Below, piece after piece: positions 61,281-64,000 of a stretch of 64,000 nucleotides of DNA (within the stretch, counting starts at the first letter, position 1; every line of letters starts with the position of its first letter). Below the pieces are notes generated by a model. It did not search any database and was not told the DNA's origin. It saw nothing but the letters and a program-made list of their open reading frames with translations. The stretch is from the NCBI RefSeq assembly GCF_000195635.1, contig NZ_GL882637.1:1-64000 (forward strand), written 5' to 3'. The translations under genes and the position numbers were made by a program. Source of the stretch: Bacteroides fluxus YIT 12057 (GTDB lineage Bacteria > Bacteroidota > Bacteroidia > Bacteroidales > Bacteroidaceae).

Positions 61281-61326
61281 TAGTCCCCTCCGGCTCTTCT
61301 TTCGGAAAAGACCCGGGGAGGGACTA
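61281..61326 (+). promoter_or_regulatory. 5'-UTR hairpin upstream of rnr
   Basis: TAGTCCCCTCCGG (61281-61293) pairs with CCGGGGAGGGACTA (61313-61326) with a one-base bulge, and lies just behind a possible promoter (TTTACTTTG at 61272-61280). It ends 20 bases before the RNase R ATG. A stable 5' stem on the mRNA of a structure-degrading RNase may regulate its stability. Confidence 0.5.
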
Positions 61327-61345
61327 AAACAAAACGATATATATT

Positions 61346-63493
61346 ATGGCTAAGACAAAAAAAGAAAAGAAGGCCGGCAAGCGCATGAAGAAGAAAGAGC
61401 TTGTCAAAGCACTGCTGGATTTTTTCCACACAAAACAAGACGAAGTACTGTCCCTGAAATACATTTTTGAGCAACTGCATCTCACGACACATCCGCTGAA
61501 GATGTTGTGTATGGATATTCTGTCCGAACTTTCGGATGACGACTACATCACGGAAATAGACAAGCACAAATATAAGCTGAACAACCACGGTATTGAGATG
61601 ACCGGCACCTTCCAGCGCAAAAGCAACGGAAAGAACTCCTTCATCCCCGAAGGCGGAGGCGACCCCATCTTCGTTGCCGAACGCAACTCGGCGCATGCCA
61701 TGAACAACGACAAAGTGCGTATCGCCTTTTACGCCAAACGCCGCGGACGTGAAGCCGAAGGAGAAGTCATCGAGATCCTGGAACGTGCCAACGACACCTT
61801 TGTAGGCACATTGGAAGTAGCCAAGTCATACGCTTTTCTGGTAACGGAGAACCGTACGCTTGCCAATGACATCTTCATCCCCAAAGAGAAACTGAAAGGC
61901 GGAAAGACGGGCGACAAAGCCATCGTGAAGATCGTGGAATGGCCCGACAAGGCGAAGAACCCCATCGGGCAAGTCATCGATATCCTGGGACGTGCCGGAG
62001 ACAACACCACCGAGATGCACGCCATTCTGGCCGAATTCGGCCTGCCGTATGTATATCCGTCCGCCGTAGAGAAGGCCGCCGACAAGATACCCGATGAAAT
62101 TCCCGCCGAAGAGATTGCCAGACGCGAGGATTTCCGGAACGTCACCACCTTCACCATCGACCCCAAGGATGCAAAGGACTTTGACGATGCCTTGTCCATC
62201 CGCAGACTGAAAGACAATCTGTGGGAGGTAGGCGTACACATTGCCGACGTCACCCATTACGTGAAAGAAGGCGGTATCATCGACAAGGAAGCCGAGAAAC
62301 GGGCCACCTCCGTTTACCTTGTGGACCGCACCATACCGATGTTGCCCGAACGGTTGTGCAATTTCATCTGTTCCCTCCGTCCCGACGAAGAAAAACTGGC
62401 TTATTCCGTAATCTTCGAAATGACGGAAAAAGGGGAAATCAAGCATTCGCGTGTCGTACACACCGTCATCAAGAGCAACCGCCGCTTCACCTACGAAGAA
62501 GCCCAGGACATCATAGAAACGGGGAAAGGTGATTTCAAGGAAGAAATCCTCCAGTTGGACAGATTCGCCAAGATATTGCGTGACAATCGTTTCAAGGCAG
62601 GAGCCATCAACTTTGACCGTTACGAAGTGAAATTCGAGATTGACGAAAAAGGCAAGCCCGTCAGCGTTTATTTCAAAGTATCGAAAGACGCCAACAAACT
62701 GGTAGAGGAATTCATGCTGCTCGCCAACCGCACCGTAGCCGAGAAAATCGGGCGTGTGCCCAAAGGCAAGAAAGCCAAAGTGCTTCCCTACCGTATCCAC
62801 GACCTCCCCGATCCGGAAAAGCTGGACAACCTGGCACAATTCATCGCCCGCTTCGGCTACAAGCTGCGAACCGGCGGCACAAAGACGGACATATCCAAAT
62901 CCATCAACCATCTGTTGGACGATATCCAAGGAAAGAAAGAGGAGAATCTGATTGAAACCGTATCTATCCGCGCCATGCAGAAAGCGCGCTATTCCGTGCA
63001 CAACGTGGGTCATTACGGCCTGGCATTCGATTATTATACACACTTCACTTCGCCCATCCGCCGTTTCCCGGATATGATGGTGCACCGCCTGCTTACCAAG
63101 TATCTGGACCAGGGCGGACGCAGCGTATCCGAACAGAAATACGAAGCGCTCTGCGAGCATTCCAGCTCCATGGAGCAGATAGCCGCCAATGCAGAACGTG
63201 CCTCCATCAAGTACAAGCAGGTGGAATTCATGACGGAGCATCTGGGACAGACCTTTGACGGGGTAATCTCCGGCGTTACCGAATGGGGACTCTATGTGGA
63301 ACTGAACGAGAACAAGTGTGAAGGAATGATCCCTATCCGCGACCTTGACGATGATTATTACGAGTTCGACGAGAAGAACTACTGTCTGCGCGGACGCCGC
63401 AAGAACCGCATTTACAGCCTGGGTGACGAGATTACAGTCAAAGTGGCACGCGCCAATCTGGAAAAGAAACAGCTGGACTTCGCACTGGTATAG
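61346..63493 (+). CDS. rnr: Ribonuclease R
   Basis: A 715-residue 3'-to-5' exoribonuclease that degrades structured RNA and rRNA/tRNA. The N-terminal region is strongly basic (KKEKKAGKRMKKKELVKAL), followed by the helix-turn-helix and cold-shock domains. The RNB catalytic domain has 'TFTIDPKDAKDFDDALSIRR' with the Asp cluster and 'WEVGVHIADVTHYVKEGGII'. Then comes 'YSVHNVGHYGLAFDYYTHFTSPIRRFPDMMVHR' (in part), and a C-terminal S1 domain ('FDGVISGVTEWGLYVEL') ends near the stop. Length is typical. Monocistronic with a structured leader. Confidence 0.95.
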   Translation: MAKTKKEKKAGKRMKKKELVKALLDFFHTKQDEVLSLKYIFEQLHLTTHPLKMLCMDILSELSDDDYITEIDKHKYKLNNHGIEMTGTFQRKSNGKNSFIPEGGGDPIFVAERNSAHAMNNDKVRIAFYAKRRGREAEGEVIEILERANDTFVGTLEVAKSYAFLVTENRTLANDIFIPKEKLKGGKTGDKAIVKIVEWPDKAKNPIGQVIDILGRAGDNTTEMHAILAEFGLPYVYPSAVEKAADKIPDEIPAEEIARREDFRNVTTFTIDPKDAKDFDDALSIRRLKDNLWEVGVHIADVTHYVKEGGIIDKEAEKRATSVYLVDRTIPMLPERLCNFICSLRPDEEKLAYSVIFEMTEKGEIKHSRVVHTVIKSNRRFTYEEAQDIIETGKGDFKEEILQLDRFAKILRDNRFKAGAINFDRYEVKFEIDEKGKPVSVYFKVSKDANKLVEEFMLLANRTVAEKIGRVPKGKKAKVLPYRIHDLPDPEKLDNLAQFIARFGYKLRTGGTKTDISKSINHLLDDIQGKKEENLIETVSIRAMQKARYSVHNVGHYGLAFDYYTHFTSPIRRFPDMMVHRLLTKYLDQGGRSVSEQKYEALCEHSSSMEQIAANAERASIKYKQVEFMTEHLGQTFDGVISGVTEWGLYVELNENKCEGMIPIRDLDDDYYEFDEKNYCLRGRRKNRIYSLGDEITVKVARANLEKKQLDFALV

Positions 63494-63662
63494 CCTCACC
63501 CCCTCTTCCCTCTCCGGAAAAGAGAGGAGAGAGGAGAAGAGAGCAATGAATCGAGAACTTGCGAAACTTGAATGAAATAAAGAATAACCCGACAACATTA
63601 AAATACCCCCACTCCCTTACTCCCCTCTCTTCCGGAGAGGGGGCGGGAATGAAGCTTTGCCC
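63494..63662. repeat. Intergenic pair of CTCCGGAA palindromes
   Basis: CCTCTCCGGAAAAGAGAGG (63509-63527) and CCTCTCTTCCGGAGAGG (63624-63640) are inverted copies of one another, each also forming a small hairpin, about 100 bases apart between rnr and the next gene. The pair may form a long stem or represent a small mobile repeat. No gene is present. Confidence 0.5.
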
Positions 63663-64000
63663 ATGAAGACAATTACTATTACAGACCCCGTACAGATTGA
63701 AGAAATCATCCGCAAATGTCCGTACTGCATCGTAAGCATTACCGACCCGGAAGGAAACCCGTATGCGGTTCCCATGAATTTTGCTTACCAAGACGGAGTG
63801 ATATACCTGCATTCCGGACCGGAAGGCAGTAAAGTGGAAATGGTGACAAAGCATCCGCAAGTCTGCATCACCTTCTGCGAAGGGCACGAACTGGTATATA
63901 TGCACCGGCAGGTAGCATGCAGCTACAGCATGAAGTCACGCAGCGTCATCTGCCGCGGAAAGGTGCGCTTTGTGGAGGACATGGAAGAGAAACGCCACGT
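63663..64000 (+). CDS. Pyridoxamine 5'-phosphate oxidase-family (FMN-binding) protein, 5' part
   Basis: The first 112 codons; the gene continues past the window. MKTITITDPVQIEEIIRKCP is followed by a split-barrel start ('CPYCIVSITDPEGNPYAVPM', 'FAYQDGVIYLHSGPEGSKVE', 'HPQVCITFCEGHELVYMH', 'CSYSMKSRSVICRGKVRFVE'). This matches the PNPOx-like / NimA-related flavin-binding family of Bacteroides. Members reduce nitro compounds or bind FMN and heme; NimA-type genes confer nitroimidazole tolerance, but most relatives are housekeeping. Function is not assigned beyond the fold. Confidence 0.8.
   Translation, partial: MKTITITDPVQIEEIIRKCPYCIVSITDPEGNPYAVPMNFAYQDGVIYLHSGPEGSKVEMVTKHPQVCITFCEGHELVYMHRQVACSYSMKSRSVICRGKVRFVEDMEEKRH

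Noticed and set aside
63663-64000. Calling the partial gene a nim nitroimidazole-resistance gene
   Set aside because: Only 112 codons are visible and most PNPOx-like relatives in Bacteroides are not resistance determinants.

Overview
The window looks like chromosomal DNA of a gut Bacteroides (Bacteroidales). It carries three SusC/SusD pairs, a FecR/ECF-sigma system, an STN-domain SusC, a three-gene fumarate reductase operon, the order parE-coaD-S41 peptidase, and many promoters of the Bacteroides type (-7 element TAnnTTTG). No rRNA gene, intact tRNA or CRISPR array was seen.

Layout. (1) 1-6410 is the AT-rich right end of an integrative element. It holds the 3' part of an ApeA/HEPN-type defence protein, a RecA-like ATPase, a DUF3871 protein, a WG-repeat protein, a retropepsin-like protein with a degenerate relative, and a 3' tRNA fragment that marks the attachment site. 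(2) 6430-9780 is a scar of decayed insertions: a broken tyrosine integrase, an intact overlapping XRE / ImmA-IrrE peptidase / PIN-domain operon lying between two 20-bp near-identical direct repeats, a truncated second integrase, and a metallophosphoesterase fragment. (3) 9783-20929 is a polysaccharide utilisation locus: divergent ECF sigma, FecR, STN-type SusC, SusD, GH20 hexosaminidase and a secreted FAD-dependent oxidoreductase. It probably targets an N-acetylhexosamine-containing host glycan. (4) 21059-32864 is a second glycan-uptake locus with two SusC/SusD pairs and a TIG-type surface lipoprotein gene split by an in-frame TAA; it contains no recognisable enzyme. (5) 33243-37731 holds a D-Ala-D-Ala dipeptidase-like protein, a GH3 enzyme and a THUMP-like methyltransferase. 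(6) 38120-41839 pairs a TonB receptor with a secreted metallophosphoesterase behind an 11-bp-phased CGTAAC array that resembles a Pho box. (7) 41928-64000 is mostly core chromosome: Na/Ca exchanger, GNAT protein, parE, coaD, S41 protease, PAP2 proteins, AraC regulator, frdCAB, dprA, thioesterase, U32 peptidase, dusB, epimerase, CDF transporter, rnr, and a partial flavin-binding protein.

The most unusual signal is in three separate intergenic gaps, each directly 3' of a plus-strand gene (37821, 50047 and 58092). Each gap has 3-5 copies of a short word repeated at exactly 22 bp, with a different word at each site and dyad symmetry. Other items worth attention are a candidate sRNA with its own promoter and terminator at 54046-54110, an 11-mer (GCTCCAGAAGG) recurring in the integrative element, and the XRE/ImmA/PIN operon.

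All calls come from reading the sequence and from family knowledge; no searches were run.
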